Made by a program: the position numbers and the translations under genes
Notes under the pieces: generated by a model
Seen by the model: only the letters and a program-made list of their open reading frames with translations
The model's database searches: none
What the model was told of the DNA's origin: nothing
Part shown: positions 6,309 through 6,442 of the stretch, in pieces
Numbering within the stretch: position 1 is the first letter of the stretch
How the letters are laid out: each line of letters opens with the position of its first letter
Assembly (NCBI GenBank): GCA_021154515.1
Contig: JAJKIL010000436.1
Span: 1-6,442 of the forward strand
Source: Niastella sp.
GTDB taxonomy: Bacteria > Bacteroidota > Bacteroidia > Chitinophagales > Chitinophagaceae
Reading direction: 5' to 3'
DNA: 6,442 bases

Positions 6309-6442
6309 AATATTTTTACTTTCTCGAATCGTTATCTCAAATCTAAGCAGCTCGTTCCGTTCCCTAATCAGAAAATGCTGTTAAATTTTTTTCTGAAGTA
6401 CCCAAAGTAAAAAAGTCCTACAAAGCGATCTTTTTTTGTAAC

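Noticed and set aside
6219..6410. 63-residue open frame on the + strand
   Set aside because: It starts inside the terminator hairpin and runs through the palindromic element. The protein has no signal, domain or sensible composition.
6369..6437. CAGAAAA/TTTTCTG (6369-6395) and AAAAAAG/CTTTTTT (6409-6437) inverted repeats near the right edge
   Set aside because: Both are A/T homopolymer-driven pairings with loops of 13-14 bases and low stability; no gene ends next to them.

Overview
The window reads as a chromosomal segment of a Bacteroidota bacterium, most likely of the Chitinophagaceae (Niastella/Chitinophaga-like). The reasons are the protein style, a DUF6427-type membrane protein, a purQ with a Bacteroidota -7 box (TATCTTTG) and A-rich leaders without Shine-Dalgarno, and a DsbD of Bacteroidota type. 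This placement is inferred from protein and promoter style, not from any database match. All five protein genes lie on the + strand.

Layout. Positions 1-149 hold no gene; a weak promoter-like element lies at 110-140. At 165-1715 is an exported protein of unknown function with a striking Trp/Tyr/Pro-rich segment. Twelve bases later a GTG-started polytopic membrane protein of DUF6427 type follows (1728-2708), probably in the same operon. A 162-base gap (2709-2870) carries a small inverted/direct repeat cluster and the purQ -7 element. purQ (2871-3575) encodes the glutaminase subunit of FGAM synthase in purine synthesis. At 3645-4100 is a secreted stand-alone DsbD N-terminal-like domain with its cysteine pair. 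It is followed by a strong intrinsic terminator (4131-4167), and then by full-length DsbD (4190-6148). The last 294 bases (6149-6442) contain a hairpin whose T-tract lies on the minus strand (6195-6228), a palindromic element (6238-6308) and otherwise AT-rich sequence without a credible gene.

How the genes work together. The clearest functional unit is the thiol-reduction pair. DsbD takes electrons from cytoplasmic thioredoxin, moves them across the membrane through Cys204/Cys325, and delivers them to its C-terminal thioredoxin-like CVNC site. Normally the N-terminal domain then relays them to periplasmic clients through a cysteine pair. In this DsbD both relay positions are replaced (Gly134 and Phe139), while the neighbouring secreted paralogue keeps both (Cys132 and Cys137). 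The simplest reading is that the soluble protein supplies the lost relay activity in trans. This is the most interesting observation in the window. A terminator between the two genes suggests that their expression levels are set separately. purQ has no visible link with its neighbours.
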